From Shewanella pneumatophori (GTDB lineage: Bacteria > Pseudomonadota > Gammaproteobacteria > Enterobacterales > Shewanellaceae): a DNA stretch of 64,000 nucleotides. Shown one piece after another: positions 36,647-47,711 of this stretch. The stretch lies in NCBI RefSeq assembly GCF_023283895.1, contig NZ_JAKILB010000009.1, positions 94,216 to 158,215 of the forward strand, given 5' to 3'. The notes under the pieces are model-generated. The model worked only from the letters and a program-made list of their open reading frames with translations. It was not told the origin of the DNA and searched no databases. The first letter of the stretch is position 1; every line of letters begins with the position of its first letter. Position numbers and translations under genes: made by a program.

Positions 36647-38320
36647 ATGTCACTAATATTACTTCTAACTCAACAGATGAGCCTTTATATGGTGATCGTT
36701 TATCTAATGAGTAAGACTCCACTATTTAAAGTATTTACTGAGGCCGCAACTCGCCTGCCCCATAAAGTTTATATCTACTTTATCTTTTCTGGCTTTTGCA
36801 TCATGGCAACCTATTTTGGTGAACAAACTAACGATGCTATTGCCAATACTCGAGCAATGGGCGCAGTGTTAGGCGGCTTGCTTGGTGGCCCCGTAACCGG
36901 TTTTTTTGTCGGGCTCACTGGTGGATTACATCGTTACAGCATGGGCGGCTTTACCGATTTAGCCTGCGCGATTTCAACAACACTTGAGGGCTTATCAGCA
37001 GGGTTATTCAGCTATTATCTGCGCCGCATTGGCCAGCAAGAGTTAATTTATTCTCCACTGATGGTATGCATAGTTACCTTTGCTGCGGAAGTGATGCAAA
37101 TGCTGATAATTTTATCGGTAGCCAAACCTTTTGAGGAGTCGTGGATTTTAGTCCAACAAATAGCTTTACCTATGCTGCTTATCAACTCTGTTGGTGCTGC
37201 ACTGTTTATGAGTATTATTCGCGACCAGAAAGCTATGTACGACAAGATGTCATCGGTGTTTTCAACACAATCTTTACGCATCGCAGAGCGTAGTGTCGGT
37301 ATATTATCGACAGGCTTTACCCAAGAGGCCAGCAAGCAAGTTGCACAAATAGTTATTGAAGAAACTAAAGTGGGCGCGGTCGCCATTACTGACACTGAAA
37401 AGCTGCTAGCATTTTGCGGCATAGGTGATAACCACCATATCGCCGGCACGCCGATATCGTCGAAGCTCACCCAAGATGCTATTGAGCAAGATAAAGTGAT
37501 GTTTGCCGATGGCGTCAACACGCCCTACTCTTGCTCTATCTCTAAAGAGTGCCAATTAGGTTCATGTTTAGTTATTCCACTGCGCTCAGATGCGGAGGTG
37601 ATCGGTACTATTAAACTTTACGAACCTAAGAAAAAGTTATTTTTAAATATTAATCGCAGTTTAGGTGAAGGCTTGGGTCGCCTGTTGTCAAACCAAATTC
37701 TATATGGACGCTTCGCGGCGCAGCAAAGCCTACTCACTCAAGCAGAGTTAAAGCTATTGCAAGCTCAAGTAAACCCACACTTTTTGTTTAACGCATTAAA
37801 TACGATTGCGGCAATTATTCGCCGCGACCCAAACACTGCGCGCCAGCTGATTCAAAATCTATCGCAGTTTTTACGTATCAACTTAAAGCGTACTACTGGC
37901 CTAGTATCACTGGCTGATGAGCTTGAACATATCGACTCCTATTTAACCATTGAAAAAGCGCGCTTTATCGATAAATTAACTGTCAATATTGAAATTCCAG
38001 AGTCATTACTACAATGCAAGTTACCGGCATTTACTTTGCAGCCTATTATTGAAAACGCGGTTAAGCATGGCATTTCTAACATGCTCGATGCTGGTGTGAT
38101 AGTCGTTAAAGGCGAACAATTGTCAGATGACAGTTTATTATTGTCAGTAACAGATAATGCAGGGCTATACTCGCCCACAACAGACAGCGAAGGCTTAGGT
38201 ATGAATATTGTTGATAAACGCATTCAAAATATATTTGGCCCTCAATATGGCGTTTCCATCGACTGTGAGCCAAACATTTACACTACAATCAGTATTCACT
38301 TACCAAATATGGGATCTTAG
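36647..38320 (+). CDS. LytS/BtsS-type sensor histidine kinase
   Basis: A 557-residue membrane kinase. A 5TM-LytS sensor domain lies in the first 200 residues (including GAVLGGLLGGPVTGFFVG and SMGGFTDLACAISTT). A GAF-like domain follows (about 225-350), then a His_kinase (LytS-type) domain with the phospho-acceptor His in QVNPHFLFNALNT (near 375) and the ATPase N box QPIIENAVKHG. It overlaps nothing and is followed after two bases by its LytTR regulator. E. coli BtsS senses extracellular pyruvate with high affinity; pyruvate sensing here is inferred from the CstA-type neighbour. Confidence 0.92.
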   Translation: MSLILLLTQQMSLYMVIVYLMSKTPLFKVFTEAATRLPHKVYIYFIFSGFCIMATYFGEQTNDAIANTRAMGAVLGGLLGGPVTGFFVGLTGGLHRYSMGGFTDLACAISTTLEGLSAGLFSYYLRRIGQQELIYSPLMVCIVTFAAEVMQMLIILSVAKPFEESWILVQQIALPMLLINSVGAALFMSIIRDQKAMYDKMSSVFSTQSLRIAERSVGILSTGFTQEASKQVAQIVIEETKVGAVAITDTEKLLAFCGIGDNHHIAGTPISSKLTQDAIEQDKVMFADGVNTPYSCSISKECQLGSCLVIPLRSDAEVIGTIKLYEPKKKLFLNINRSLGEGLGRLLSNQILYGRFAAQQSLLTQAELKLLQAQVNPHFLFNALNTIAAIIRRDPNTARQLIQNLSQFLRINLKRTTGLVSLADELEHIDSYLTIEKARFIDKLTVNIEIPESLLQCKLPAFTLQPIIENAVKHGISNMLDAGVIVVKGEQLSDDSLLLSVTDNAGLYSPTTDSEGLGMNIVDKRIQNIFGPQYGVSIDCEPNIYTTISIHLPNMGS

Positions 38321-38322
38321 CC

Positions 38323-39033
38323 ATGATTAGCTGCATCATCATTGACGATGAACCCTACGCTAGAGAAGAAATTGCGATTTTACTTGAGAATGAGCCCGAT
38401 TTTGACATTGTGGCGCAATGCAGTAATGCAATCGAAGCAATTCAAGCAATCACAAAACTCAAACCTCAATTAATATTTTTAGACATTCAAATGCCAAAGA
38501 TATCTGGTCTAGAGTTAGCCGCAATGCTCGATCCTGATGACATGCCAAGGATCGTGTTTGTCACGGCATTTGACGAATACGCTATTACCGCATTTGAAAA
38601 GCAGGCCTTCGACTATCTACTCAAACCTATCGATGACAACCGCTTTGCCAGTACTCTAGCCAGATTACGTAAAGATCTTACCCCTAAAGCGCTTGGACCA
38701 ATCATTAGCGAGAAGCTAGCCCACATTCCCTGTTTTTGTGGCAATAAACTCAAAGTGATCGCCACAGATTCAGTGCAATATATTTACAGTGATATGAGCG
38801 GCGTACATGTAGCAACAGCAACAGAACTTGTGCATACCCACATGACACTGAGAGTACTCGAAGAAAAAACCTCACTCATCTATTGCCACAGGCAGTATTT
38901 AATTGCACCAACTGCAATAGCAGAAATTGAAGTACAAGATGCAGGTGCCGAAGTTACCACTCGCTCCGGCGCTAAAGTCCCTGTATCTCGACGCTACTTA
39001 AAACAACTCAAACAACTATTTGGCTTTCAATAA
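38323..39033 (+). CDS. LytTR-type response regulator (BtsR-like)
   Basis: A 236-residue regulator. Receiver domain with IIDDEPYAREE, phospho-acceptor Asp54 in FLDIQMPK and Lys101 in DYLLKPID; C-terminal LytTR DNA-binding domain (about 135-236) ending RSGAKVPVSRRYLKQLKQ. It is co-transcribed with the kinase. LytTR proteins bind pairs of short direct repeats; four such hexamers lie in the gap before the transporter gene at 39162. Confidence 0.94.
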   Translation: MISCIIIDDEPYAREEIAILLENEPDFDIVAQCSNAIEAIQAITKLKPQLIFLDIQMPKISGLELAAMLDPDDMPRIVFVTAFDEYAITAFEKQAFDYLLKPIDDNRFASTLARLRKDLTPKALGPIISEKLAHIPCFCGNKLKVIATDSVQYIYSDMSGVHVATATELVHTHMTLRVLEEKTSLIYCHRQYLIAPTAIAEIEVQDAGAEVTTRSGAKVPVSRRYLKQLKQLFGFQ

Positions 39034-39039
39034 ACATAA

Positions 39040-39101
39040 ACCACTAACAACGCCATACTGCCGCTTAACTAGATGATTTGACCGCTTAGTCAGTTGCCAC
39101 T
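39040..39101 (+). promoter_or_regulatory. Direct repeats, candidate LytTR regulator site
   Basis: Hexamers ACCACT (39040), GCCGCT (39060), ACCGCT (39081) and GCCACT (39096) share the pattern RCCRCT. The first three are spaced 20 and 21 bases start to start, about two helical turns. E. coli BtsR binds similar ACC(G/A)CT repeats upstream of its transporter gene. The cluster ends 60 bases before the transporter ATG. Confidence 0.65.
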
Positions 39102-39161
39102 TCCAGACGTCATAAATATCTATACACTCGCGACCATTCTAAGTTTGGAGAGTTAATAATT

Positions 39162-40598
39162 ATGACGTGGTTTTTACTTTGCGTCGGTCTGTTGATCGGT
39201 GGTTACTTCATTTACGGTGCATTTGTCGAAAAAGTTTTTGGTATCAATGCAAAGCGCCAAACCCCGGCATTTACCAAGACTGACGGCGTTGATTATGTGC
39301 CAATGTCAAAAGGTAAAGTGTACTTAATTCAGTTATTAAATATCGCTGGCGTAGGTCCAATTTTTGGTCCAATTCTTGGTGCGCTTTACGGCCCAGCCGC
39401 AATGCTATGGATTGTGCTCGGTTGTATCTTTGCTGGTGCCGTTCACGACTATTTTTCAGGCATGTTGTCAGTTCGCAACAACGGTGAGTCAGTACCAAGC
39501 CTTGCGGGTAAATACCTAGGTAAAGGTGCTAAGCACTTTATGAACGTATTTGCCATTATCCTGCTGCTACTTGTTGGTGTGGTATTTATTTCAGCACCTG
39601 CAGGTCTACTTGGTAAATTGACTGGTTGGGACGTTAGTATCTTCGTAGGTATTATCTTCTGTTACTACTTAATCGCAACGATTGTTCCTGTAGACAAAAT
39701 CATTGGCCGCCTATATCCATTCTTTGGTGCATTGTTAGTATTTATGTCTGTTGGCTTAACTATCGCATTAATCGTTTCAAGCGAGCACAGTCTATTACCT
39801 GGCGTTGAAGTCGGTGACTTCTTAACTAACCTTAATCCGAATGATATGCCACTATGGCCTGCATTATTTATTACTATTGCCTGTGGTGCTATTTCAGGTT
39901 TCCATGCAACTCAGTCTCCGCTAATGGCGCGCTGTGTTGAAAATGAATCAAATGGCCGCTTTGTATTCTTCGGTGCCATGATTGGTGAAGGTATTATCGC
40001 GTTGATCTGGTGTGCTATCGCACTTTCATTCTTCGGCGGTGTTGAAGGGCTAAACGCAGGTATGGCAGGAAACCCTGCAAACGTGGTTTATGAAGCATCT
40101 ACTGGTTTACTAGGCGTCGTGGGCGGTTTCTTAGCGGTGTTAGGTGTAATTGTACTGCCAATTACCTCTGGTGATACCGCTTTCCGTAGCGCTCGCTTAA
40201 TCTTAGCTGAGTTTTTCAAGATGCCTCAAACCGAGCTACCAAAGCGTTTGATGTTTGCTATCCCATTATTCGCTGCAGGTGCGGTACTAACTCAAGTTGA
40301 TTTTGGAGTGATTTGGCGCTACTTCGGTGTAGCAAACCAAGCGACTGCGGTAATGATGTTGTGGACAGCATCTGCTTACTTACTACGTCTAAATAAATTC
40401 CATTGGATCTGTACTATTCCAGCCATGTTTATGACTACTGTGGTGATTAGCTTTATGCTTAGCTCACCGACATTAGGTGCTGGCCTACCAATGACGTTAT
40501 CTACTGTGGCAGGTGTGGTATCAACCTTAATCGTTACCGCCCTAATCATGCTAAAGACCAAAGGCAAAGGTGATATTGAAACTGCGGAAGAAGCTTAG
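39162..40598 (+). CDS. CstA-family transporter, short form (probable pyruvate uptake)
   Basis: A 478-residue membrane protein of the CstA family with about 13 hydrophobic segments. The conserved N-terminal part is clear: FGINAKRQTPAFTKTDGVDY, LNIAGVGPIFGPILGALYGP, GAVHDYFSGMLSVRNNGES and FHATQSPLMARC. It is about 240 residues shorter than E. coli CstA and BtsT, a form common in vibrios and shewanellas. CstA proteins import peptides or pyruvate. Its position next to a BtsSR-like pair supports pyruvate. RBS GGAGAG lies upstream of the ATG. Confidence 0.9.
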   Translation: MTWFLLCVGLLIGGYFIYGAFVEKVFGINAKRQTPAFTKTDGVDYVPMSKGKVYLIQLLNIAGVGPIFGPILGALYGPAAMLWIVLGCIFAGAVHDYFSGMLSVRNNGESVPSLAGKYLGKGAKHFMNVFAIILLLLVGVVFISAPAGLLGKLTGWDVSIFVGIIFCYYLIATIVPVDKIIGRLYPFFGALLVFMSVGLTIALIVSSEHSLLPGVEVGDFLTNLNPNDMPLWPALFITIACGAISGFHATQSPLMARCVENESNGRFVFFGAMIGEGIIALIWCAIALSFFGGVEGLNAGMAGNPANVVYEASTGLLGVVGGFLAVLGVIVLPITSGDTAFRSARLILAEFFKMPQTELPKRLMFAIPLFAAGAVLTQVDFGVIWRYFGVANQATAVMMLWTASAYLLRLNKFHWICTIPAMFMTTVVISFMLSSPTLGAGLPMTLSTVAGVVSTLIVTALIMLKTKGKGDIETAEEA

Positions 40599-40625
40599 CA
40601 GTTTCATCTCTACGCTATAACAATA

Positions 40626-40651
40626 AAAAGCCAGTCACATGACTGGCTTTT
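40626..40651 (+). terminator. Terminator between the CstA-type gene and yaeQ
   Basis: AAAAGCCAGTC and GACTGGCTTTT with an ACAT loop, 27 bases past the transporter stop. The A-rich left flank may also serve yaeQ from the other strand. Confidence 0.85.
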
Positions 40652-40699
40652 CTTAATTATTCAATACTTTAATAGAACTTTCAAAGGGCTGGTAACAGC

Positions 40700-41248
40700 T
40701 TATTCTTGCGAGCCTTTTAGTAATTCTGGCTCTACAAGTACCGAGTTATCATTATCAGAGATCCAGATCTGGCCCTCACAAATATTGAACTGCAACGACA
40801 TATTACGACCAACAAGTAGCCCCATTGCCTTAACAGCCTCTTCAGGAATATTCCAGATTGTTAGGTTGTTATAACGCTCAAGTAGTGGTTCATTTTGCTT
40901 CCACCAAATAGGCACACTACGGCCACCATAAGTGATCAATTGTACTTGCTTGGCGCGGCCACAGGCTTTGCGTAACCACTTTTCATCGCTTTGACCAAAC
41001 TCTACCCATAGGTTGATTTCATCTGATAAGGATTTATCCCAAAGCTCTGGCTCATCATCAACACACAAGCCCTTACTAAATGTCAGTGAGTCACTGGCGT
41101 TCATAGCAAAGGCTAACAGTCTTACCATCATACGCTCATCTGTTTCAGACGGGTGCTGTGCTAGAGTTAATTGATGATCTTGGTAATAACCGCGATCCAT
41201 ATCAGCGATTTGAATTGCGACTTTAAATACGGTTGCTTTAAGTGCCAT
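40700..41248 (-). CDS. yaeQ: YaeQ family protein
   Basis: A 182-residue protein with the PD-(D/E)xK-like YaeQ fold. It matches the family along its length: MALKATVFK, LAQHPSETDERMMVRLLAFA, GLCVDDEPELW and IWWKQNE. E. coli YaeQ can suppress rfaH defects, but its activity is not established. An upstream GTG (41260) adds four residues; the homologue starts at the ATG 41248 and neither start has a good ribosome site. Confidence 0.9.
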   Translation of the reverse strand: MALKATVFKVAIQIADMDRGYYQDHQLTLAQHPSETDERMMVRLLAFAMNASDSLTFSKGLCVDDEPELWDKSLSDEINLWVEFGQSDEKWLRKACGRAKQVQLITYGGRSVPIWWKQNEPLLERYNNLTIWNIPEEAVKAMGLLVGRNMSLQFNICEGQIWISDNDNSVLVEPELLKGSQE

Positions 41249-41344
41249 GGGAGTATTCACAAATTAATTTGCACCAAGTTTACCTTAAATTTACCGCTCA
41301 ACACATAATATGAGCTCTAAAAAGTTAACTCGTCAACGATGGCG

Positions 41345-42256
41345 CTAAAGGCTGCCTGGTTTGAGATATTTTGCATTAGGAAATTGTGCAGCTAAATGGC
41401 TTATTTCATCAACATTGCCAAACACTAAACATGACTCCCCTTTAGCAAGTTGTGCCTCAATGCACTCTGTATCGAATTGATTGCTTATACTCGCATCCCT
41501 TCTCAATAGCTCATTCAGCTCAAATGGCACATCTAAGCGTGAGTATGTGACTTCTATCTTTTGTAGATAGGGCATGGCGCCAATAGGCAGTAACTTAGGA
41601 TCTGTCGTTGTATCAATAAGCAGTAACTCTCCACGCTGCTTACTAATTGTAAAACTAGATTGGTAATGTGTTTCAGTACTTTCGTCAAAGCGTGTATCGT
41701 TTCGACTAAAGAACTGCTCCCAAAATACTCGTCTTTGTTTAAACACCGGCAGTCGCTGTTGTACTTCGACTCTACGCTCAGCAATAAAATCAAACAATGG
41801 ACTAATTGATTGTGGTAACCAAGACTCTAATCGCGCTCTAAGCTCGCGAGCATACACTGGCGCAGCACCAGCGGTACTGATGGCGATTTGTAAACGTCCA
41901 CGATCAACAATAGAGGGAGTGATAAAGCGGCAAAAATTGGGGTTATCAACCACATTAGCCCAAATGCCTTGTTCTTGTGCAAGTACGGCAAGCTGCTCAT
42001 TAAGCGCGGTATCAGCAGTGCAAAGATAGAGTAAATCGCAATCTTTAATATCGCTTTGCTTAATGCTGCGCTGTTCGAGTGTTATGCGCCCTGACTGAAC
42101 ATAAGCTTGGGTGTCTTGACATACATCAAGCGCAATCACTTTGATGTGCGCTTGTGTACGGCTAAGTAAATCCAGTTTACGGCTGGCAACATCACCCGCA
42201 CCAACAACCAGAACCTTGAATGATTGAGTATCGACAAACAGCGGAAAATATTGCAT
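41345..42256 (-). CDS. Precorrin-2 dehydrogenase/sirohydrochlorin ferrochelatase-like protein
   Basis: A 303-residue protein. The N-terminal 200 residues match the CysG-B/Met8p domain: YFPLFVDTQSFKVLVVGAGDVASRKLDLL (in part; Rossmann NAD site), CDLLYLCTADTALN, VVDNPNFCRFITPSIVDRG and ISTAGAAPVYARELR. This enzyme oxidises precorrin-2 and inserts iron to make sirohaem. The last 100 residues are not part of CysG and I do not recognise them. There is no methyltransferase domain, so uroporphyrinogen methylation must be encoded elsewhere. It follows the rhodanese gene by 35 bases. Confidence 0.85.
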   Translation of the reverse strand: MQYFPLFVDTQSFKVLVVGAGDVASRKLDLLSRTQAHIKVIALDVCQDTQAYVQSGRITLEQRSIKQSDIKDCDLLYLCTADTALNEQLAVLAQEQGIWANVVDNPNFCRFITPSIVDRGRLQIAISTAGAAPVYARELRARLESWLPQSISPLFDFIAERRVEVQQRLPVFKQRRVFWEQFFSRNDTRFDESTETHYQSSFTISKQRGELLLIDTTTDPKLLPIGAMPYLQKIEVTYSRLDVPFELNELLRRDASISNQFDTECIEAQLAKGESCLVFGNVDEISHLAAQFPNAKYLKPGSL

Positions 42257-42291
42257 CTATAGTGACACCTTAACGACAAGTTACGACTCGT

Positions 42292-42654
42292 TTAGTCGTG
42301 TTCTATCGGCAATTGTCGCTCAAGCCATGCCTTATAACCACCTGTTAATGATACGACTTTGCTATAACCCATAACTTGCAGGTTATACGCTGCCAATGCC
42401 GAGCGATAACCGCCACCACAATAAAGCACTAATGGTGTTTTTTTGTCGGCAAATAAGGTTTCAATATCTCGCTCAATAATGCCACGCCCTAAATGCTGAG
42501 CCCTGGGTAAATGCCCATTTTGCCACTCAGAATCCTCTCTAACATCGAGTAATGTCCAAGCTTGCATCGCTTCTTGATACTGCTCAACTGTTACTTCTGT
42601 CACTTGTGGTAGGACGCTTTCAACAAGCGCTAAAAAACCTGGGTTATGTTTCAT
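42292..42654 (-). CDS. Rhodanese-domain protein
   Basis: A 120-residue single rhodanese domain. The active-site loop is CGGGYR (Cys79), preceded by the DVREDSEW and GHLPRAQHLGRG motifs. It probably carries persulfide sulfur. The six-residue loop fits sulfur-transfer rhodaneses rather than phosphatases. It overlaps the DUF2007 gene by one base (TAATG), so the two are coupled. The sirohaem-type gene follows. Confidence 0.88.
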   Translation of the reverse strand: MKHNPGFLALVESVLPQVTEVTVEQYQEAMQAWTLLDVREDSEWQNGHLPRAQHLGRGIIERDIETLFADKKTPLVLYCGGGYRSALAAYNLQVMGYSKVVSLTGGYKAWLERQLPIEHD

Positions 42655-42971
42655 TAACTGTATTTCTCACTGCGTTCGGCACCACAATTCCAGCAGAGCT
42701 CGAAACTCGATTCATTCACTTCATGACAGCTCACACACTTCCATTGTGGGCACTGCGCATCTAAAGAAGCCATTTGTGTTTTAGCGAGTTCATATTGGCT
42801 TTCAGCCACCCAAAGTTCGACGTTTTGAATGCCAGTAGGTAACTCACCAACGCCGCCTAATAAGGCTTCACCTCTGATCTCAACTTGCACACCGCTCGAT
42901 TCTAACATACCTTTCCAAGTATGAGCTTCCAGCAGATTCCCTGTTGCGACTAAACGTGTTTGCTCTTCCAT
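42654..42971 (-). CDS. DUF2007 domain plus zinc ribbon protein
   Basis: A 105-residue protein. The first 70 residues form the DUF2007 ACT-like domain (LVATGNLLEAHTWKGMLESS, in part; GVELPTGIQ-like GVGELPTGIQNVELWV). The C-terminus is a zinc ribbon with CVSC and CWNC. The function is unknown; a signalling or ligand-binding role has been proposed for the domain. It heads a three-gene unit with a rhodanese and a sirohaem-type enzyme. Confidence 0.8.
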   Translation of the reverse strand: MEEQTRLVATGNLLEAHTWKGMLESSGVQVEIRGEALLGGVGELPTGIQNVELWVAESQYELAKTQMASLDAQCPQWKCVSCHEVNESSFELCWNCGAERSEKYS

Positions 42972-43159
42972 GTCATTCCTTACTACTTATGCGCGTTTGG
43001 CCTGATTAAGATAATGGTGAAATAGAACTACATGCTACTGCTAAATCATCCAGCCTGTCGAGCGCTGTTTTTTCGAACAACACACTACACCAACTTAAGC
43101 CTATATTAATAGTTTTTTAAGCTAACGAAACAATTAGTTCAAGCAGATCGCAAGCATAA

Positions 43160-43185
43160 AAAAAGCCACCCTTAGGTGGCTTTTT
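43160..43185 (-). terminator. Rho-independent terminator of the tgt-yajC-secDF operon
   Basis: AAAAAGCCACC and GGTGGCTTTTT with a CTTA loop, 15 bases past the secF stop. Confidence 0.9.
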
Positions 43186-43200
43186 ATTTATACCTTAAAA

Positions 43201-44148
43201 CTAAGGCATCAATGCATCTTGATCTGCACCTTCTTTTTCGATTTCTACCGGCATCATGTGCTCACGATTGATCCCTAACTTAATCGCTAAGAAACTTGCT
43301 ACGTAGATTGAAGAGAAAGTACCAACAAAAATACCCATTAGTAGTGCAGTAGCAAAACCGTGGATCATTGTGCCGCCTTTAAGGAATAAGGCAACAACCA
43401 CAACTAATGTTGTACCTGTAGTAATAATGGTACGGCTCATGGTTTGGGTAATTGAGATATTCACGACTTCTTCTGGCAAGCTCTTACGTAGCTTTAAGAA
43501 GTTTTCGCGGATACGGTCAAATACCACGATGGTATCGTTCAGTGAGTAACCTACAACGGTGAGAAGACCTGCCAAAACCGTTAGATCAAACTCAAGCTGC
43601 AGTACAGAGAACACACCTAAGGTCACGATAATATCGTGTGCTAGTGCTGCAACTGAGCCCAGAGCTAAACGCCACTCAAAGCGGAATGACACGTAGATCA
43701 GAATACAGATAAGCGCAACTAATACCGCAAGGCCGCCTTGCTCTGCAAGCTCTTTACCTACTTGTGGACCAACAAACTCAACACGCTTTTGGATCACTGA
43801 AGAATCAAGCTGAGTCACAGCAGCCATTACGTCGTTAACTTGATCTTCGCTTTTAAAGTCATCTTTAACTGGAAGACGGATAAGTACGTCACGACTAGAA
43901 CCAAAGTTCTGTACCACTGCACCACCAACCGCTTCAGTCACAAGACTGCTACGCACGGCGTTAAGATCAGCAGGTTTTGAAAACTCAAGCTCAACAACTG
44001 TACCACCGGTAAAGTCTAAGCCCCAGTTAATCCCTTTCGTTGCTAAACTTGCAATCGAGCCCAGCACCAAAACAGCAGAGAAAATACTGATCGGTAGTGC
44101 GTGGCGTAGGAAGTTGACTGTACTTTTAACATTTAATATTTGTAACAT
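43201..44148 (-). CDS. secF: Protein translocase accessory subunit SecF
   Basis: A 315-residue inner-membrane protein with six transmembrane helices and a periplasmic P1 domain between helices 1 and 2. It has GINWGLDFTGGTVVELEF at the start of P1 and VGYSLNDTIVVFDRIRENF in helix 4/5, both family signatures. It uses the proton gradient with SecD to help release exported proteins. The ATG at 44148 has AAGGGA 8 bases upstream; the TTG two codons earlier is less likely. It starts 12 bases after secD. Confidence 0.95.
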   Translation of the reverse strand: MLQILNVKSTVNFLRHALPISIFSAVLVLGSIASLATKGINWGLDFTGGTVVELEFSKPADLNAVRSSLVTEAVGGAVVQNFGSSRDVLIRLPVKDDFKSEDQVNDVMAAVTQLDSSVIQKRVEFVGPQVGKELAEQGGLAVLVALICILIYVSFRFEWRLALGSVAALAHDIIVTLGVFSVLQLEFDLTVLAGLLTVVGYSLNDTIVVFDRIRENFLKLRKSLPEEVVNISITQTMSRTIITTGTTLVVVVALFLKGGTMIHGFATALLMGIFVGTFSSIYVASFLAIKLGINREHMMPVEIEKEGADQDALMP

Positions 44149-44160
44149 TATCAACGTCCC

Positions 44161-46011
44161 TTAAATAGATAGTTTCTTCACGCGCTTACCACCCCAAATC
44201 GCGTTCACGATTGAACGTGTACCCACGATGGCAGTAAACATTGAAGTAGCGATACCAATCATCAAGGTAACAGCGAAACCTTTCACCGCACCAGTACCAA
44301 CAGCAAATAGAATTAATGCTGTCATAAAGGTGGTGATGTTTGCATCGGCAATGGTAGAGAACGCGTTGCCATAACCTTCATGAATCGCTTGTTGTACACT
44401 ACGACCGTTACGAAGTTCTTCACGAATACGTTCGTAAATAAGTACGTTACCGTCAACCGCCATACCTACAGTTAATACCATACCGGCAATACCCGGTAGA
44501 GTAAGTACAGCACCTGGGATCATAGACATAACGCCCACAACCATTACCAAGTTAGCTGTTAGTGCAAGGTTTGCAATTAGACCGAAACCACGGTAGTAAA
44601 CCAACATGAAGATAAGTACAACTGCCATACCCCAGATCATTGCTTGCATACCGTTTTCGATATTTTCTTGACCTAAGCTTGGACCAATTGTGCGTTCTTC
44701 AACAATATATACAGGCGCAATCAAGGCACCTGCGCGTAGCAATAGTGCTAGATTTTGTGCTTCAGCATGCTCAAGGCCGGTAATCACAAAGTTACGACCT
44801 AAACGTGCTTGAATGGTCGCAACTGAAATCACTTCCTCAATCTTCTTCATCTTCACGCTACCGTCAGCATTCTTTTCACCGGTATCTTTATACTCGATAA
44901 ATAGCGTTGCCATTGGGTTGCCGATATTGTCTTTAGTGACATTAGAGAAGATTGAACCACCTTTTGCATCAAGGTTAATTGATACTTGTGGACGACTATA
45001 TTCATCAAAGCTTGGCTGTGCGCCTTGAATATGGTCACCGGTCAACATAACGGTTTTCTTCAATACAACAGGGCCACCACTGCGGCGCTGATAAAGCTCA
45101 GAACCCGCAGGAACTCGGCCACTCATCGCTGCTTGAACATCAGCTTTTTGGTCAACCATGTGGAATTCGATAGATGCTGTTGCGCTTAGAATTTCTTTAG
45201 CACGAGCAGTATCTTGAACACCTGGTAACTCAACGATAATTCGCTCAGCACCTTGACGCTGTACAACAGGTTCAGCCACACCTAACTCGTTAACACGGTT
45301 ACGCAGTGTAGTGATGTTTTGCTGTAGCGCTTCTTCTTTAACTTGCTTTAGGTAAGTTTCACTTGGATTTGCAACAAGAACATAGTCTTCGCCAACAGTT
45401 TTGTCTTGGAAGACCATGTCGTTGCTGCGAGACTTAAGAAAGCTTTCAGCTTTCGCTAAAGTCTCAGCATCGCGGAATTTAATCTCGATGCCTTTGGCGC
45501 CGTTGCGAATACCCGCGTAGCGAATTTTCTCAGCTCGTAAATCAGTTCTAAAGTCGGCTACTTTGGCTTCGGTCATCTTACGAATCGCTTCACCCATGTC
45601 TACTTCCATTAAGAAGTGCACGCCACCGCGTAAGTCCAAACCTAGCTTCATTGGTGAACCACCCATGGCTTCTAGCCACTCTGGTACCGCTGGTGCTAAG
45701 TTTAATGCTACGGTGAACTTGTCGCCTAACGCTTCACTAATAGCTTCTTTAGCAATTAATTGCTCTTCACCATTATTAACACGTACTAACAACTGACCAT
45801 TTTCAAGCTCGGAACGCTTTACAGCGATACCTTTGCTTTTTAATACATCATTTACTGTCGACATTGTCGACGCTGAGACCTCGGCTCCTCGTGTGGCAAC
45901 CACTTGAACTGCATGGTCTTCACCGAAAAGGTTTGGTATCGCATAGAATGCACCGACGGCGATAATTAATATCACCATCAGGTTTTTCCACATCGGGTAT
46001 TTATTCAACAC
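44161..46011 (-). CDS. secD: Protein translocase accessory subunit SecD
   Basis: A 616-residue partner of SecF. It has the N-terminal helix [20 protein letters not shown], the large periplasmic domain with [14 protein letters not shown] and [14 protein letters not shown], and the RND helices with [20 protein letters not shown] (in part) carrying the essential Asp. The start is GTG (46011) followed by TTG, exactly as in E. coli SecD (MLN-YP). GAGG lies 8 bases upstream. Confidence 0.96.
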   Translation of the reverse strand: MLNKYPMWKNLMVILIIAVGAFYAIPNLFGEDHAVQVVATRGAEVSASTMSTVNDVLKSKGIAVKRSELENGQLLVRVNNGEEQLIAKEAISEALGDKFTVALNLAPAVPEWLEAMGGSPMKLGLDLRGGVHFLMEVDMGEAIRKMTEAKVADFRTDLRAEKIRYAGIRNGAKGIEIKFRDAETLAKAESFLKSRSNDMVFQDKTVGEDYVLVANPSETYLKQVKEEALQQNITTLRNRVNELGVAEPVVQRQGAERIIVELPGVQDTARAKEILSATASIEFHMVDQKADVQAAMSGRVPAGSELYQRRSGGPVVLKKTVMLTGDHIQGAQPSFDEYSRPQVSINLDAKGGSIFSNVTKDNIGNPMATLFIEYKDTGEKNADGSVKMKKIEEVISVATIQARLGRNFVITGLEHAEAQNLALLLRAGALIAPVYIVEERTIGPSLGQENIENGMQAMIWGMAVVLIFMLVYYRGFGLIANLALTANLVMVVGVMSMIPGAVLTLPGIAGMVLTVGMAVDGNVLIYERIREELRNGRSVQQAIHEGYGNAFSTIADANITTFMTALILFAVGTGAVKGFAVTLMIGIATSMFTAIVGTRSIVNAIWGGKRVKKLSI

Positions 46012-46028
46012 GCCATTGCCCTCTTGGC

Positions 46029-46361
46029 TTAAAGTGACTTAATAGAGCCTTTTGGCAATACGGCCGCAATATAATCCTTCTTGATCGTGATTTCGCTTGT
46101 TTCGTTGATAGTCAACAATACATAGTCGTTTTCATCACTGATTTTTGCGATTTTACCTAGAATACCGCCGCTTGTTAGCACTTCATCACCTTTGCTCAAA
46201 GAGCTCATTAGGTTCTTGTGCTCTTTAACGCGCTTTGATTGTGGACGGAAAATCATGAAGTAAAAAATTAGGCCGAAAATGACCAACATGAAAATCAATT
46301 CCATCGTACCACCAGCGCCACCAACAGGAGCATCAGCTGCATATGCGTTTGAAATAAACAT
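46029..46361 (-). CDS. yajC: Sec accessory protein YajC
   Basis: A 110-residue membrane protein with one helix ([17 protein letters not shown]) followed by [18 protein letters not shown] and a small beta domain ([14 protein letters not shown]). It joins SecDF in the holotranslocon. Normal length and position between tgt and secD. Confidence 0.95.
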   Translation of the reverse strand: MFISNAYAADAPVGGAGGTMELIFMLVIFGLIFYFMIFRPQSKRVKEHKNLMSSLSKGDEVLTSGGILGKIAKISDENDYVLLTINETSEITIKKDYIAAVLPKGSIKSL

Positions 46362-46391
46362 AGTATTCTCTTCTTATTGTCTGAGTAAAAA

Positions 46392-47528
<1,137 letters not shown>

Positions 47529-47659
47529 TCACCTCGCCAGATAAACAGTCTGACCCGAGTTAACTCAAATATATGAGTCTAAGATTATGACAAACATAAG
47601 GGCAAACAATTCAGTATCAACCCTAAATGCCAAAATATGCATTAAAACCGCAGATAAAA

Positions 47660-47694
47660 AAATACCCACTTCATTAATGATGAACTGGGTATTT
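47660..47694 (-). terminator. Terminator between queA and tgt
   Basis: AAATACCCA and TGGGTATTT form an outer stem around an inner TTCAT/ATGAA stem, with a C/C mismatch between. On the minus strand it is followed by TTTTTTATC. It lies 17 bases after the queA stop. Confidence 0.8.
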
Positions 47695-47711
47695 TAAAGC
47701 AATTTGAATAA

